NCBI GenBank assembly: GCA_024195265.1 | Contig: JAJLRJ010000010.1 | Span: forward strand, 2,004,481 to 2,068,480 | Reading direction: 5' to 3' | DNA: 64,000 nt | DNA from: Dendrophyllia cribrosa | Taxonomy: Eukaryota > Cnidaria > Anthozoa > Scleractinia > Dendrophylliidae | Part shown: positions 1 to 11,589 of the stretch, piece by piece | How the letters are laid out: each line of letters begins with the position of its first letter | How positions within the stretch are numbered: the first letter of the stretch is position 1 | The notes under the pieces: generated by a model | The model's input: only the letters and a program-made list of their open reading frames with translations | Told to the model about the DNA's origin: nothing | Databases searched by the model: none | Translations under genes and position numbers: made by a program

Positions 1-1
1 C

Positions 2-532
2 CAACTTTCCCCACTCAAAGTTGGTCATCACGTGCGTGTTCAAAACCAAACTGGCAATCACCCCACCAAGTGGGACAAAACAGGTGTTGTCGTTGAAGTC
101 CGCCAATATGACCAGTACGTCGTACGCATGGACGGCTCCGGCAGGATGACCCTCCGCAACAGAAAATTCCTGCGACAGTACATCCCAGTACACAAACCTC
201 CACCCAGAATCACTATCACGGATGACCTCCACTTCACTACCAAGTCCACACCCGATGCCGCGCCCACAGGCAGGACCTGTCAGAGTGAACCAAACACAGG
301 AACTGACCCCAGCAACGACAAACCAACCCCATCATCTCCAGAACAGCCCACTCCTGAAACAGGGGAGTCCATGCCAACTGCCACACAGCCCAACAACGAT
401 CCACCCTCCCCTCCAGCAGGTCCAGCAACACCACGTATCCCGCCTGAACCTCCAGCACGTAAACAGAAGAAAACCCCCTTAGCCTTACGGCGGCTTATGG
501 ACTTCAACAGCCCAGGACTGAAGGAGTCCTAA
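2..532 (+). CDS. C-terminal end of a Ty3/gypsy-like Pol polyprotein (partial)
   Basis: The frame is open from the window edge to TAA at 530-532, so the protein is cut by the edge and no start codon belongs to it. The first ~55 residues (LKVGHHVRVQNQ, then KWDKTGVVVEVRQYDQYVVR and TLRNRKFLRQY) resemble the small beta-barrel that follows the integrase core in Ty3/gypsy Pol, where it helps hold or target DNA. The remaining ~110 residues are Pro/Thr/Ser-rich and end in a basic stretch (RKQKKTPLALRRLMD), typical of the disordered tail of such polyproteins. A purine-rich tract and an LTR-like start follow downstream. The family call rests on pattern recognition; the clade cannot be set from this fragment. 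Confidence 0.7.
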   Translation, partial: QLSPLKVGHHVRVQNQTGNHPTKWDKTGVVVEVRQYDQYVVRMDGSGRMTLRNRKFLRQYIPVHKPPPRITITDDLHFTTKSTPDAAPTGRTCQSEPNTGTDPSNDKPTPSSPEQPTPETGESMPTATQPNNDPPSPPAGPATPRIPPEPPARKQKKTPLALRRLMDFNSPGLKES

Positions 533-831
533 ACATTGAACATTTAAGATGGAACATTGCCCATTGAACAATAGTATCACTTTTAATTGCAACATGTGAT
601 CAGTTTTGTTTTGTTATTCCAAGAACTCTAATCAGTCTTTACTGTTCCCCAGTCAAAGAACACTAAAGACTTGGGGGGAGATAGAGAATTGTAAGAATTA
701 TGTTATGCAATAGGAGGCCTGGCTCCTCAGCTCCACGCTTCGTTCGCTCGTCATTCGTTGACGAGGTCTTGATTTGAGTGATTAAAATATCAGCTGAAAC
801 GTCTGAAATGGATTCATTCCTATTTATTTTC
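533..831 (+). mobile_element. Polypurine tract and probable start of the 3' LTR
   Basis: After the pol stop there are ~135 bp of AT-rich spacer, then a purine-rich run (ttggggggagatagagaa, 671-688) directly before a TG dinucleotide at 690. That is the normal order of polypurine tract then 3' LTR. The LTR's right end cannot be fixed because an inverted-repeat element begins at about 832. The boundary is inferred; no second LTR is in the window. Confidence 0.5.
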
Positions 832-1375
832 ATGTAATCACATATTCTTGCCAATCCAAAGTATAATAGAGGTTTTGCACCGCAGCCATGTTGCATGGCA
901 GGAACAATAGATTCTTTTCCCTATGGGAAAGAATGTTCTTTCTTATGCAAAACTTTTTCATTGTTCCTGCCATGCAACATGGCTGCCGTGCAAAACCTCT
1001 ATATCTTTGTTTAGATGCTTTAAGCGATTCTAGTGAGCGTTGATTTGAGTCAGACTATTTTGCCCAGTCTGTGTACGTATTAGCCTGTGACGAGGCTTCT
1101 CATTGGGATGGAGCGAAAAGAAAGCCCGTGAAAAGAAAAGAAAAATCGCGGGTTCCCTCTCGGCTCTCTTCGCTCCCGGCCTTTCTTTTCGCCCTTCCCC
1201 AACCAAAAGACCAGTTCACAGGCTGTGTACGCATACTTATTTCGCGAATTTGTTAGTCGGACTACTTGAGCAATAAGTCTGAGACAAATCAACGATCACT
1301 CTGATCACTAGAATCGCCTAATACATCTAAACAAGGGTATAATATTTTGGATCGGCAAGAATAAGTGATTACATG
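832..1375. mobile_element. Foldback (MITE-like) element split by a second foldback
   Basis: The arms are inverted copies: 832-865 (catgtaatcacatattcttg...) pairs with 1339-1375, and after an interruption 1003-1060 (tttgtttagatgctttaagc...) pairs with about 1275-1337. The left arm is interrupted exactly at 866-1002 by another palindromic element; the right arm is continuous, so the inner element is younger. The centre holds a further inverted pair around ctgtgtacg...cgtacacag-type sequence. There is no credible ORF. Confidence 0.7.
866..1002. mobile_element. Small foldback MITE nested in the 832-1375 element
   Basis: A 137-bp near-palindrome. The terminal inverted repeats are ~40 bp (atagaggttttgcac...gtgcaaaacctctat) and include gccatgttgcatggcagg on both arms. 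Subtracting it rejoins the outer arm at a TA, suggesting a TA target site. Confidence 0.7.
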
Positions 1376-1540
1376 GGAATTCTACGAAAATTCTGGACTC
1401 CCGTAGGCATAGCAAATTGAAGTTCACGAAAGGGTACGAATAAAATTAAGCTTCTGTCGGACTGTTGACCACTGTTGAGACCATTTAGACAACAATAATT
1501 ATCGAGAAAAAAAAAGAGGAAAAAAATCATTTTTTTTTAA

Positions 1541-1600
1541 ACTTGAGTCGAACTTGACTCGTGACTCGAACTTGACTCGGGCACGAACTTGACTCGTGAA
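1541..1600. repeat. Short imperfect tandem repeat (gaacttgactcg)
   Basis: Three to four imperfect copies of gaacttgactcgtgactc-like units follow a T-rich run. No coding potential is visible. Confidence 0.6.
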
Positions 1601-1672
1601 ATGAGCACACTCGCGTAAGGTGGCTAATTGTGCCTGCTTGCCTCCCCACTAAGTGGATTTTGTCACGGGCGA

Positions 1673-1843
1673 GCAATAGACGAGTTTCGTATTCTCGGTA
1701 TTGAACTGGAACTAGCTTGCAGACGATTCTCGTGCGGGGCATTCTTTTCACATGCAAATATTTTTAATGATATTCCCCCGCATGAGCCTCCATTGCAAGC
1801 TAGTTCCAGTTCAATACCGAGAATACGAATATTGTCTATATTG
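1673..1843. mobile_element. Foldback MITE with ~35-bp inverted arms
   Basis: The arm 1687-1721 (cgtattctcggtattgaact...) is repeated inverted at 1794-1828, with a ~70-bp loop. Weaker pairing extends outward (tagac/gtcta). ORFs read here are mirror images of the arms and not genes. Confidence 0.75.
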
Positions 1844-2545
1844 TGCGGAATTGTGGGAAGAGAGCGACGAGCCAAAATTAGCATATTTGAGTTTGATGGA
1901 TGGGCCGCAGTCCACGTGACTTAATTCGCGAAAGGTAATATTGGTCGACATTGGTAAGAAGACAGTGAGGAGACGATAAAATTGCGGTTTGGCAGGAGAA
2001 AGGGTAAGACAAGATGAAACTTTATCGATTTTTATATACATATGTACTAGAGATACATTCTATTTTGAGAGAATTGTGAACGTAAACGGTAAATTTTAAG
2101 AATAACAGCTCACTGAATGGACACGTTCCGGCATGTTTATCCCTCGCGTGACCTTCGCTCGTTTTCTCGCTCGCGCGTGACTAGTTCGCGCACTCGACTA
2201 TCCAGAAAGAAAATACTCGCACAAAGCAAAGTTTAAACCAAAATATACTAACAGTTAGGCAATAACAACAAACTATCGATAGTATCAAATGCTTTTATTA
2301 ATTTTCTGTCGCTCTTTGCTTTGCGGGATGTCTGTGGTCGCTCACAGAAAAAGACGTCTCTGGCGCCTGGTTTAAAAGGGCAAAATCCAAACAATTTTCA
2401 TCTCGAGCAATTCATGAAATGGTTCAAGTGTCGAGAAACATCGTATTGAACTGCTTAACATGTGGCATCTCTGGCTAGTACGGTTTTAAAAAATACTCGT
2501 GTATGAAATTATGTGAAGTGAAAAATACTGTTGTTTTGGTAATTA
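1844..2545. other. Intergenic stretch without recognised features
   Basis: AT-rich DNA with scattered CG-rich words (e.g. tcgctcgcgcgtgactagt near 2170). No ORF with protein-like content and no clear repeat structure was seen. Confidence 0.5.
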
Positions 2546-2770
2546 AACGATGCAAAATTGTTATTTTGCCAATCAAACTTTTCAACGCAAATGCGAAATT
2601 TTAAACTTTGAACGCACGTGCAAAATTGATGTTTTGCAAACTTTTGAACGCACGTGCAAAATTGATGTTTTGCAAACTTTTCAACGGCTCAACGCAAGTG
2701 CAAAATTCCAAACTTTTGAAAGCACTTTTTGCCAATTAAAAATTTTAAAGCAACGCAACGCAACGCATTC
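2546..2770. repeat. Imperfect tandem repeat of cacgtgcaaaatt units
   Basis: Several copies of a ~36-bp unit (aacgcacgtgcaaaattgat, then gttttgcaaacttttg). The core acgtgcaaaatt is shared with the array at 11590-11800, so both are one repeat family. The apparent ORF across it only reflects the repetition. Confidence 0.7.
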
Positions 2771-3204
2771 GCAACGGCGATTTTTAGTGTAACATGGGTG
2801 CGCGGACAATTTTCTTCGCAATTTTTGCTTTTTAAGAGTTTTTGAATCAGCTTCAAAAACTTGCAACATGTTGCCGCAAAAAAATATTGCGTTAAAAACT
2901 GTTCACGCGCTATTACACGGTGCCAACTTTTAACGGCTGCGGCCGCACTTGGTGAGTTAACTGGGTTATTTTTTAGAAACCCGGTTAGAATTCCAAAATA
3001 AAATAACTCGGTGAAAAGGTATTTGTTATATAGATTTGTTATGAAATAACCAAGTTTATATTTCTAAGCAGCCGCACTTAATGTTGCTTTAAAAATTGTA
3101 TACGGTAACATCAGCTTAAAGTATTGGATTGTTTTTGTCTGCCCAAAACCTTTGCCCTCCACGTCATTAACAATTATAGTATTTCAATCATGGAAATCAC
3201 GGAT
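2771..3204. other. Intergenic stretch without recognised features
   Basis: Low-complexity AT-rich DNA. A gcggccgcactt word near 2938 recurs as gcagccgcactta near 3070, a weak hint of another decayed repeat. No gene was seen. Confidence 0.4.
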
Positions 3205-3262
3205 TTCGATGCTTGTGATGAAAATCGAAACGTCAGCTTTTTTAATCTCTTTACCTTGTCGT
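3205..3262 (+). mobile_element. Decayed Penelope-like 3' terminal motif (hammerhead-like)
   Basis: The string cgaaacgtcagct, then tttaatctctttacc, matches the conserved 3' terminal segment of the Penelope-like elements at 12960-13160 and 54358-54420. A gatga sits just upstream where the ribozyme core would be, but the stem II segment is reduced to a few bases. Treated as a degenerate remnant. Confidence 0.5.
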
Positions 3263-4374
3263 GTCAAGACTATCAAGTCCTTGACTGACTGACCAAGCAT
3301 CTCGTTTCAAAGGACGTTTATTAGCTGCGGTTAAGTGCGATACAATTCCCAATTTAGAAACAAATTTAACAACTCACTTCAATTTTCATCGCGAACTGAA
3401 GCGCGACAAAAGTTGCATTGGAGAGCGCGACAAAAATCGCATCTGAATTGCATGTGTAAACCGGTCTTAAAATGCATTGGTTGACCCTTCTATTCTATAT
3501 TCTGGGGTCAAATAAGCGGGAAAGAGGGAGGAGGAGGGAATATCGGAGTGAGAATGTAAGAGACAGAATTGTTTTTTTGGGTCCATCGGGCCTTAATTTC
3601 TTAATTTGTTTGGTAATATTGGGGGGGGGGGGGGGAAGAAGGAGGGCGCGCGAGGGCAAGCCCCACCACTAGATCCGTCATTGGTGACTGAATACTTCCG
3701 TACGGTAAGGCTATAAGTATCGGAAGATTAGCATACCTTTCAGGATTTGTCCGTTATGCGAAACCTGAAATTGAAGTGGTCTTGTCCTGACATACAAGCC
3801 CGAGCCATTGTTTATTCGAATGCTTGCGCTTAAGTACTAGAAGCAAGGAAACCTAAGTAATGTCTTCCTAAAAAGAGATGGGTCGTGCAACACGAGAACC
3901 ACCTTAACGGCTATTTTTTTTTTGTATGCGTGGCAATGTTTTTCACCCAGACCAGTTCGTGGAGAAGACGAAGAAGGCGCCAGCTTCCTTGCCGGTCCTT
4001 TACTGATATAGTACATTAGTATGACTTAATAAAGGAATTAATCAATGCAGCAAAGATTAAAAGAGAAAAGAAACTATAATTGCCAACATATGAATCGCGA
4101 ACGTTGGCGTTGAGCCTTGACGGAAAAGTCGAACAAAAAAACCTTTTACTTTAACCCCCCTTTACCGTCTAAAGGTTACAAAAATGAAATTTTCTGGTGA
4201 ACTTCACATCACATAATTTAACAAGTACAAACATAGGACGACGAACGTGATGTTTGAATCATGAATCGCCTGATTGGTCGCCTGTATTTATGCACCGGTT
4301 AATAGAAGACGCTCTTTAGAGATAGAATTACAAGTGTCGGATATAATGCACTTGCTGCTACGATTACTCCGCTG
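3263..4374. other. Intergenic DNA upstream of the TSP-repeat gene
   Basis: Contains a 17-nt G run (about 3620-3636) followed by purine-rich sequence. No ORF with protein-like content was recognised. The 3' part should contain the promoter of the gene starting at 4425. Confidence 0.4.
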
Positions 4375-4382
4375 TTTATAAA
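4375..4382 (+). promoter_or_regulatory. TATA-like box of the TSP-repeat gene
   Basis: TTTATAAA lies 43 bp before the ATG at 4425. With transcription starting ~30 bp downstream the 5' leader would be only ~20 nt. Position fits a TATA box; no transcript evidence is available. Confidence 0.35.
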
Positions 4383-4424
4383 CGGCAACTTCATCTTGCG
4401 GCATCAGCTTAACTCGCTGGCGTT

Positions 4425-7400
4425 ATGAACCTCAATGCCTTCTTTGCAGCTCTTCTCCTTGCAAGCGTGTTGCTTTGCTCTGTCGATTCGTGGCGCCGTA
4501 GACGTCGAAGGCGCTGCTATCGCAACTGTACACCGGGAAGCTGGCGTCCATGGACAAGTTGTACAAGGGCTTGCGGTAGAGGCACGCAGTACCGCACAAG
4601 AGGCATCGCTGTACATGCCCAATGCGGAGGTACGTGCAATCACGCTTTAAAAGAGACAAGGTACTGCAACACGCACTGTTGTCGTGTTAATTGCGCGTGG
4701 AACTGGAACGCGTGGGGCCCCTGCAACGGGTGCGGGACGTCCACACAAACACGCACGATGCGTATTACTCGGAACCCAAGTTGCGGCGGAACGACATGCC
4801 CGAGTACACGAAGCCAGACACGGAATTGCAATACTGGAGTGTAAGTTAAAAGGAATTGGACTTACAATAACATCTTTTCTTACACGAAACATTTTTTTTC
4901 TGAGTTACAAGGAGTTGTTTTTACCAAACCTGTATAATTCGGCCTTCATTTTTTGACATAACATTTTCATTTCCTTGCCCCGCTTCAGTTTTCAGAGTAA
5001 CGATTTTCTTCGTTAGTTACAAACTATCACTACCACTTTAAACACTTTTAACGCCGTAAACAGGAATGTTTACACGTACCTCAGCGTTTTTCACTCATTT
5101 TCGAGAATTCTTAACTTAACGAAATCGATAAACCCATATTTTGCGAGGATTTCTTTTTGCGATTTCTGAGGAAATGTTAGGAGAAGGCACTGAAGATTTA
5201 CACCAGACCTCCTCATTAACTTATTGCCTTTAGTGCCTGGCTCCAGCTGGTTCCGACACACACAGAATTTTGTAATGAGCTTGCGGATCGGATCGGAATA
5301 AACCTGTCCCTGAATAAGGTCACGGGTTAACGCTTCAGTTTAGTCACGTTTGCAACGATATAAATTTGGTCTAACGTGCATCCGTTGTAGAATATATATA
5401 TATTTTTTTCATCTAAATGTGTGCTAGCGAGTGCCGGTTTTACTGTAGGTCTTGCCCTGACTGCACCATTTGGTGGACAGCATGGAGCAATTGTTCTTTG
5501 CCTTGTGGTTATAGTGGAATCAAAACGAGACGGCGAATAATTATAACTCCGGCTACCAATGGCGGCAGTTGTCCTTTTCCTGCGAGTCAAACTCAAGCAT
5601 GCAACATGGAAGCTTGGCGCTGTCAACACGGTGGCGAGTGAACTTTCCGGGGATGTAATTGTACAGTGGGATGGTCTGGAACTTGCTGTGAACATGGTGA
5701 GTTTAATTAATTTAAGTTAGTTGTCCCAGTCGCTCGTTTCTTCTCTGCAGCGATCGGGTCGTTGTGGGAAAAGCTTAAATTAGACGCTAATAAAATGCTC
5801 GCGCAATATGTTATGCTGTTTTATGGAACAGGCATAAGCTCGCATAATTTTTTTTTTATAATTAGACACGAACCGAAAAAAAACAAAGAGCTCGAACTTG
5901 CTGTTGCATGATTTTGTGGTTTAACCTTCGGGGTCCCAGGAAAGGAGGGGGAGCGGGGCATATAAAATTGACAAGGGTTATTCACAGTGAACATTATTTT
6001 GATATATTACATCACCATCCATAAAGCTAACTGCGATAACATCAAACACTACTCTCGTATCAGGTAAGTAAGGCAACATCGCGAGCCAGTATAGATCATC
6101 TTGCGCAATTATCTGTTTTTATTTTGGACTAACAATTCGTGCTCTAAAAAATGTATACACGTGTTTAATACTTCACACCATTCTGATCATTGGTTGAGTT
6201 TTGTTTCAGCTGATCCGCAATGCCAACTGCGAATGCAAAAAGCTAAACCAGTTTGACCTCCCTTTTTCTCTCCTTGTTCTTTTTTGTTCTTTTTCTTTGT
6301 TTCAGTATTTTTTTCTTTCAGTACACTTCTTTTTATAGGAAAAGTTTCATAAATAAAGGCTAAGGAAGGTTTTTTTTTTATAAGAATTGTAAATTGGTAG
6401 CAAAGTTCCAATTTTCCTTAGATTTTTCCAGTCAAATTTCGTGGGTTTCTTGTCTGTATTTCTTGCCTAATTCACGCGATCGCTGTCACGCTTTGAAAGA
6501 TTCCTCCCTCCTGCATCAGTTGGTGATCAAAGACCTTTTCCTAAAGTGGTGACATCACAAATGGGAATCTTAGAGAGAAGGTGGATTCATCAGAAACAAT
6601 CAATGGTCACGCTTTTAATTTATTTTCAAACAGTATCAAATGGTTATTTCGTTAAAAAGTTGCTGACGTCACAAATGGAACCATGACCTAATCTCGTTCC
6701 CAGATGTTACTCGTGCTTGCTGACCGTGGAAGATCTGGGTACAAGAATAGCACCAAGACCCCTCACGAATGATTTTGGTCTTATTCTCTTGGTCGGGGTC
6801 AATCGGTATACTATGAAATTACATTACACGACTCTTTCATTTATTGATAAATAAATTATGACTAACATTGACCTGACACACGATCACTTTTTCTTTTAGC
6901 AACAACTTTCATTACGGCCAATGTGACCACAGGAAAACCTTTCAGTGATAGTACATGTGTTTGCGAGGAAGGAATGTCTTCTCCAGGTACTTGGCGTTTT
7001 GGGTAATGAATGTGAACATGGACCCTGAAAAGTCATTGCTTCTGCACGTATTAAATTTCCACACTGGAGACTAGTTTTGCGCGCTCTTCCGTGTTTCATA
7101 GATATTGCACTGTGGTTTCACATTTTTCGAGTTTTAAAGAAAAACGCAAACAAATTAGTACCCTACGTCCCAGGCGGAAATCACAGTTGAAATGAATGTG
7201 GTCCATATTTTTTTTGTACAGCGCCAACATCCGTAATGCGGACTTGGACCACAAGTCTACCAGCCGCATATCCTTCTACATCAGGTAAGCAAGAAAATGT
7301 CTTCTCATGACTAATTTGTTTTCTTTTGAATTGAAATTTTTGGATTTCTAAAACACAAAGAAATGAATCAGCAGTCCACGTGAACCTGTTCCATATTTAG

Positions 7401-10400
7401 TATTGCAATATCTGTTTACTTTGTACAGCGTCAACATCCCTAATACTGACTTCGAACACAAGTCTACCAGCTGCGTCTCCTTCTACATCAGGTAAGCGCA
7501 GGAGCCATAATCGGAGACGAAGACCGTAATTTTTTTTGATGTGAACGCAGCATAAGTTAAAACACCTTAAAACCCTAAGGTTGCACCACTGCATAGGTCG
7601 GGGGTACACGGTCCCTATTTTTTCCCAATAGTTTTTTTTAGGATTACATGTCCGGCTCTAGTGTGTTTAGATTTATTGTAATATTGTAGTGCTTTGTCAA
7701 TCAACAAAATGTATAGTGGGCCTGGCTGACCAACGCCCCACGCCTCCTATCATTGCGTGTTTGTTCGGCTGTGTAGTGGAGACAAAACAGTTTAAATCAA
7801 CGCATATAATCATCACATGACTAGCACGAAAAGGCCGAAAGGCGCACGTGGAGAGCGTGGTGCATGGCACAACGATGTCGCTTTTGCCAGGGCGAATCAC
7901 CGAGGGCATAATTTATATGCTGGGCAATGAAATGGGCAGTCCTAAGTTTATATGTGGGGAGCCACATAAGACTTCCATTGAACTGACGAACGATTAGTTT
8001 ACTCTTTTTAGCAACAACTTTCCTTACGGCCAATGTGACAGCAGGGAATCCTTACAGTGATAGTTCATGTGTTTGCGAGGAAGGAATGTCTTCTCCAGGT
8101 ACTTGGCGTTTTGTGTAATGAAGAGACATTGGGCTTGAAATTACGTATCGATTAATTGCCATTCACAGCGGTTGTTGTTTTAATTTCAGCATCACCGTAC
8201 AAAATGACGACTGCGAAAATATCACCCTCTACGTTTTCATCAGGTAAGAAAAAAACTGAGAAGAATGTAAAACCAATAGAAAGAAGGAAATTAGGACAGG
8301 GGTAGCTTATGAAAATTTGAAGAAGGTTTCCTTTGAATCTAATTTCGTCAAATAAAAAATAAGTGGTTGTTTTCTCCTTAATGAGAATATTGGACAACCC
8401 TCTCAAATGTATCAGTATACTTAATCAAAGGGCTCTTAAGAGCCATCTCGTGAATAACGTAAGGTTCAGTCCACAGATCGGTTTTAATTTTCCATACTGA
8501 GTTTGAAGTCAAAGAATTGAAGAGTAAAACAGATTTAAAACGACCAAAACATCTTAGCGTGACATAAATATGCATTGTGTGAAACGAGACTGTCTAGATC
8601 GCAACTGGATGTCGTAATCCACCGTAGGAAAAAAGATGGCGGCTGTTCATTTTACCACAATACCTTGCGGACCTAACACAGCACATAAGGCACAAAGAAA
8701 GCCAAATTTTTACAATATTTGTTCCAGTACTAAGGACAATGTGTAGACTAGGTTTGAAGATTTTATAACTTTTCTTTACATTTTTATGAACGTTGTTAAG
8801 GTTTTTGTGCGCTAAGAATTATGGGTAAATGTACCAGTCGCCATTTTTTAACAACCGAGGATTACACCGGGGAATTAAAAAAAGTTTACTACAGCAAAAA
8901 AAACTAGTAATTACAAATGATGTATTATTATTTACCTATCTCACATTTCTCTTGTATGAATGATCTTTATTTGTCACAGTGAAGCCATCGCCAACCACCA
9001 TCAATGCAACAACAATAGAACCCATACGAGGTAAGTGCGATCCCTCGAATGCTAATGCCGAGAAAAAAAAACAACTGCGTCCAAAATGCGATCGGGGAAA
9101 AACGTTTCATTGCTATTTGTAATATTATAAGCGTTTCATCATCCACCCGATTAATATTCTGCTTAGCGGTAGTAGCCTGCGTGTAGACGTCTCGTGAAGC
9201 AAAGGAGATATGTTCACGCAGGCAAAGCTAAAGCCAAAGGATAAGCCTAAAAAGACTAAAAACCGGAATATTCAGTCATTGGCCGTATTTATACTAGAGA
9301 CGACCTTAACGAGTAGACGACCTTAGCGCACCAAAGCGGCTAAGGTCGTCTAGTATAAATTCGAGAAAAAGGGAAGACGGCTTAGCCATCCGAAATTAAG
9401 GGCGTCTGATCGATGACCTTAACGCGTAAGGACGTCGTAAGGTCGTCCCGAATTTACACTAGACGACCTTAACTAAAAGTGTTAAGGTCGTCTGGACGAC
9501 TAAGCCGTCTTCTAGTATAAATACGGCCATTACGAATAAACGTTGTTGTTGTTGTTGGTAAGTATCAAATGTGTCAGTATTTAATGACCTATAATTGAGA
9601 TGTTTTGGCCTTTTGAACGGTTTCATTCGGAACGAATTTCGGAACGAGAAATACTTTTCCTATAGCGGTTTCAATTTTGCACGCTTTAAAATTCAGCTCT
9701 TTACTCACTCTATAAAACGGCTATTTTTTGCGATGATTACACTTGCTCTAATCCAAAGTAAAGTTTAATCTCATAAACTAGTGAATTGTGAATTCAAGAT
9801 TTCCATGTTAGTGTGGAGAAATCTTGAAATAATATGCATTTTTACCAAGTCTTGAATTCAAGGCGTTCCATAACGCTTGAATTCAACGGACATTTTGTTT
9901 GATTCAAAACTTTTACATTCGTAAAAGTACTGAATTCCATAAATGAGTATTGAATTTTAAGCTATTACTGCTTCAATTCAATGACCAAGTTCATGACTGT
10001 TATGACGAGGACTGAGCTATTTAGAATTCAAGCTTTTATTGTTCATAAAAGTATTGAACCAACTTGAGCCTTTCGTCCCAACAAAGAAAAAAATGCATTT
10101 CAAGTTTTGTAATGCACTATAAGAAAAGCTTTCAGTTACATCTAAATATCAGTTTTTAGAGTAACTGTCGCGAATCTTGGAAATTTAATATCTGTGAAAT
10201 CTTCATTAAAGTTATTTACAAATTGTAAAAACCTATAAATGCAAGTTTTCTTACTCTCACCGCATCATTTTAAACTCATGTGTTTGCATTGATTTCCACC
10301 ACAAACAGATTCAAGACTTGGCACCGTGCAAATCCTTGGTTCGTTGCGCGTGTTCAAACTGAACCTTGAATCTGAGATTTGCAGTTCAAGTGCACTGAAG

Positions 10401-10609
10401 CATTTTCAGTTATAGTTATTTGATCACCTGATTAATTAATCATTAGCTGGGTTATTTGGCATGACAATAATCTTTTTTCATAGCTCTCTTTATGGTATTT
10501 GACTTGTTTACATAATTTTTGTCATCCTATTAGATTTCCTAACAATATATTCTTTTCGTTTATAGGAAACTGCTCAATGGATCTGACAATTGTGGCAACA
10601 GATGTTTAG
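4425..10609 (+). CDS. Secreted thrombospondin type-1 / EGF-like, Ser/Thr-rich protein (nine-exon model, in-frame TGA)
   Basis: Proposed exons: 4425-4840, 5428-5696, 6900-6986, 7222-7284, 7429-7491, 8012-8098, 8190-8243, 8980-9030, 10566-10609 (TAG). All have GT-AG borders; from exon 2 on every junction is phase 1. Exon 1 starts with a signal peptide (MNLNAFFAALLLASVLLCS), then a seven-Arg run and two TSP1 repeats (SWRPWTSCTRACGRG; NAWGPCNGCG). Exon 2 adds a third TSP1 repeat (WTAWSNCSLPCG) and an EGF-like motif (CQHGGE, then GCNCTVGWSGTCCEH). Later exons are short and Ser/Thr/Pro-rich, likely O-glycosylated; exons 3/6 and 4/5 are duplicates. Expected role: extracellular adhesion or matrix. 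Oddity: TGA at 5639-5641 stands where the EGF motif expects Cys, so the product may end there or the locus may be a pseudogene. Exons 3-9 rest on splice phase alone. Confidence 0.6.
8630..8858. mobile_element. Inverted-repeat MITE in a TSP-gene intron
   Basis: Left arm aagatggcggctgttcattt and right arm read inverted as aaaatggcgactggtacatt, each ~30 bp, enclose an AT-rich centre. No ORF. Confidence 0.55.
9281..9528. mobile_element. MITE with ggccgtatttatactaga ends and 3-bp TSD
   Basis: The ends ggccgtatttatactaga and tctagtataaatacggcc are perfect inverted repeats flanked by ATT on both sides (9278-9280, 9529-9531). The interior repeats gacgaccttaac/gttaaggtcgtc several times in both orientations. 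A 3-bp duplication fits a PIF/Harbinger-type mechanism, but no transposase is present to confirm this. Confidence 0.75.
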
Positions 10610-11465
10610 TTACTTAGTAGTTCATACTTTGAAATACTAATGAGCTTATTCAATTGGGATTTTCGGCGGGAAGATCGAGAGGCCCACGGGAAGGCTTGAC
10701 AGAGGACGCAAAGGGCTAAGGGAAGGCTCAATTAAAAACACGAAGCGTAACTTTTCTCGCCTTTCCTATGCTCTCTTGCGCCTCTGAAAGCTGCTTCGCG
10801 CGACGTCTCGCGTAAGAAAAAACGGCTTCTGGGTACGAGGCGGGAGTTTGCATCTAATCCTCGTCCCCATGTTCTTAGTCCAGTCCATCACAAGATGAAA
10901 GTAAATAGACTGCAAAACAGTATTTTGCGCGAATTCGCCGAAAAAAGCGGCGATAACTGATCGACGGGAAAGAACTGGAGCGAGTAGAGGAAAAAATTGA
11001 GTGTTTTACAGTTTTTGGCTTATACACTTGAAGGACCTTTTCCACGCAGATCCTGGTTGCATGAGTGGATAAGATCCGCTTTCTGGACAACTAAAGTCTG
11101 GGTGTAAAGAGGAACTTCAAATTGTATGGGGGAGGGGACGAGGGGTTGGTGGACTACGAAAACCAGATATACAGTATTTACCGCTTTGCTGACAATCTTT
11201 TGTCTTTTTTCCTCTCTTTCCTTTTTTTATTTCCTTTTTTATGATAGCCATCTCATCATCAGTGGAGAACAAATAATTACTTTGATGTTCTGGTTGCCTG
11301 AAGTAGCAAGTAGAAAGGCGTTGAAATCACGTGTTCAAGCGCGTAGGGGTTCATGGTTCGTTGTCCGCTCTCTTGCACTTGTATGTTTTTTTTTAGGTAA
11401 GACAATTTTTTTTTACCACTCTCTGAAAACTCTAACTGATAAATGAAAAACCGGCATGATTTAAA
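10610..11465. other. Intergenic stretch without recognised genes
   Basis: Purine/pyrimidine-biased DNA following the stop of the TSP-repeat gene. ORFs of 70-106 codons here have Phe/Leu- or Arg-rich low-complexity content and no domain. No clear repeats were seen. Confidence 0.4.
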
Positions 11466-11570
11466 GTCCTGGCCAAACGGAACGCAACTTATCGCAACTT
11501 GCGATGGCTTGCGCCAAAATTTGTCCGCAAGCAGGCGCAAGTATTTTTTACCGTTTGGCCACCCAAAATT
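11466..11570. mobile_element. Remnant of a 'gccctggccaaa' MITE
   Basis: Begins taaagtcctggccaaacgg and ends ccgtttggcc, with gcaacttgcgatggcttgcg inside. It resembles the longer element at 24977-25330 (aagccctgaccaaatggg...ctggccagggctta, also with cgcaagttg words). Confidence 0.5.
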
Positions 11571-11589
11571 GTTGTTTTGCTAAATAAAC

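Noticed and set aside
5639..5641. TGA read as selenocysteine
   Set aside because: EGF disulfide cysteines are not known Sec sites and no SECIS element could be identified by eye; kept only as a remote alternative.
6207..6250. Additional exon of the TSP-repeat gene
   Set aside because: Has an acceptor and similarity to the 8190-8243 exon, but no donor follows and the frame reaches a stop.
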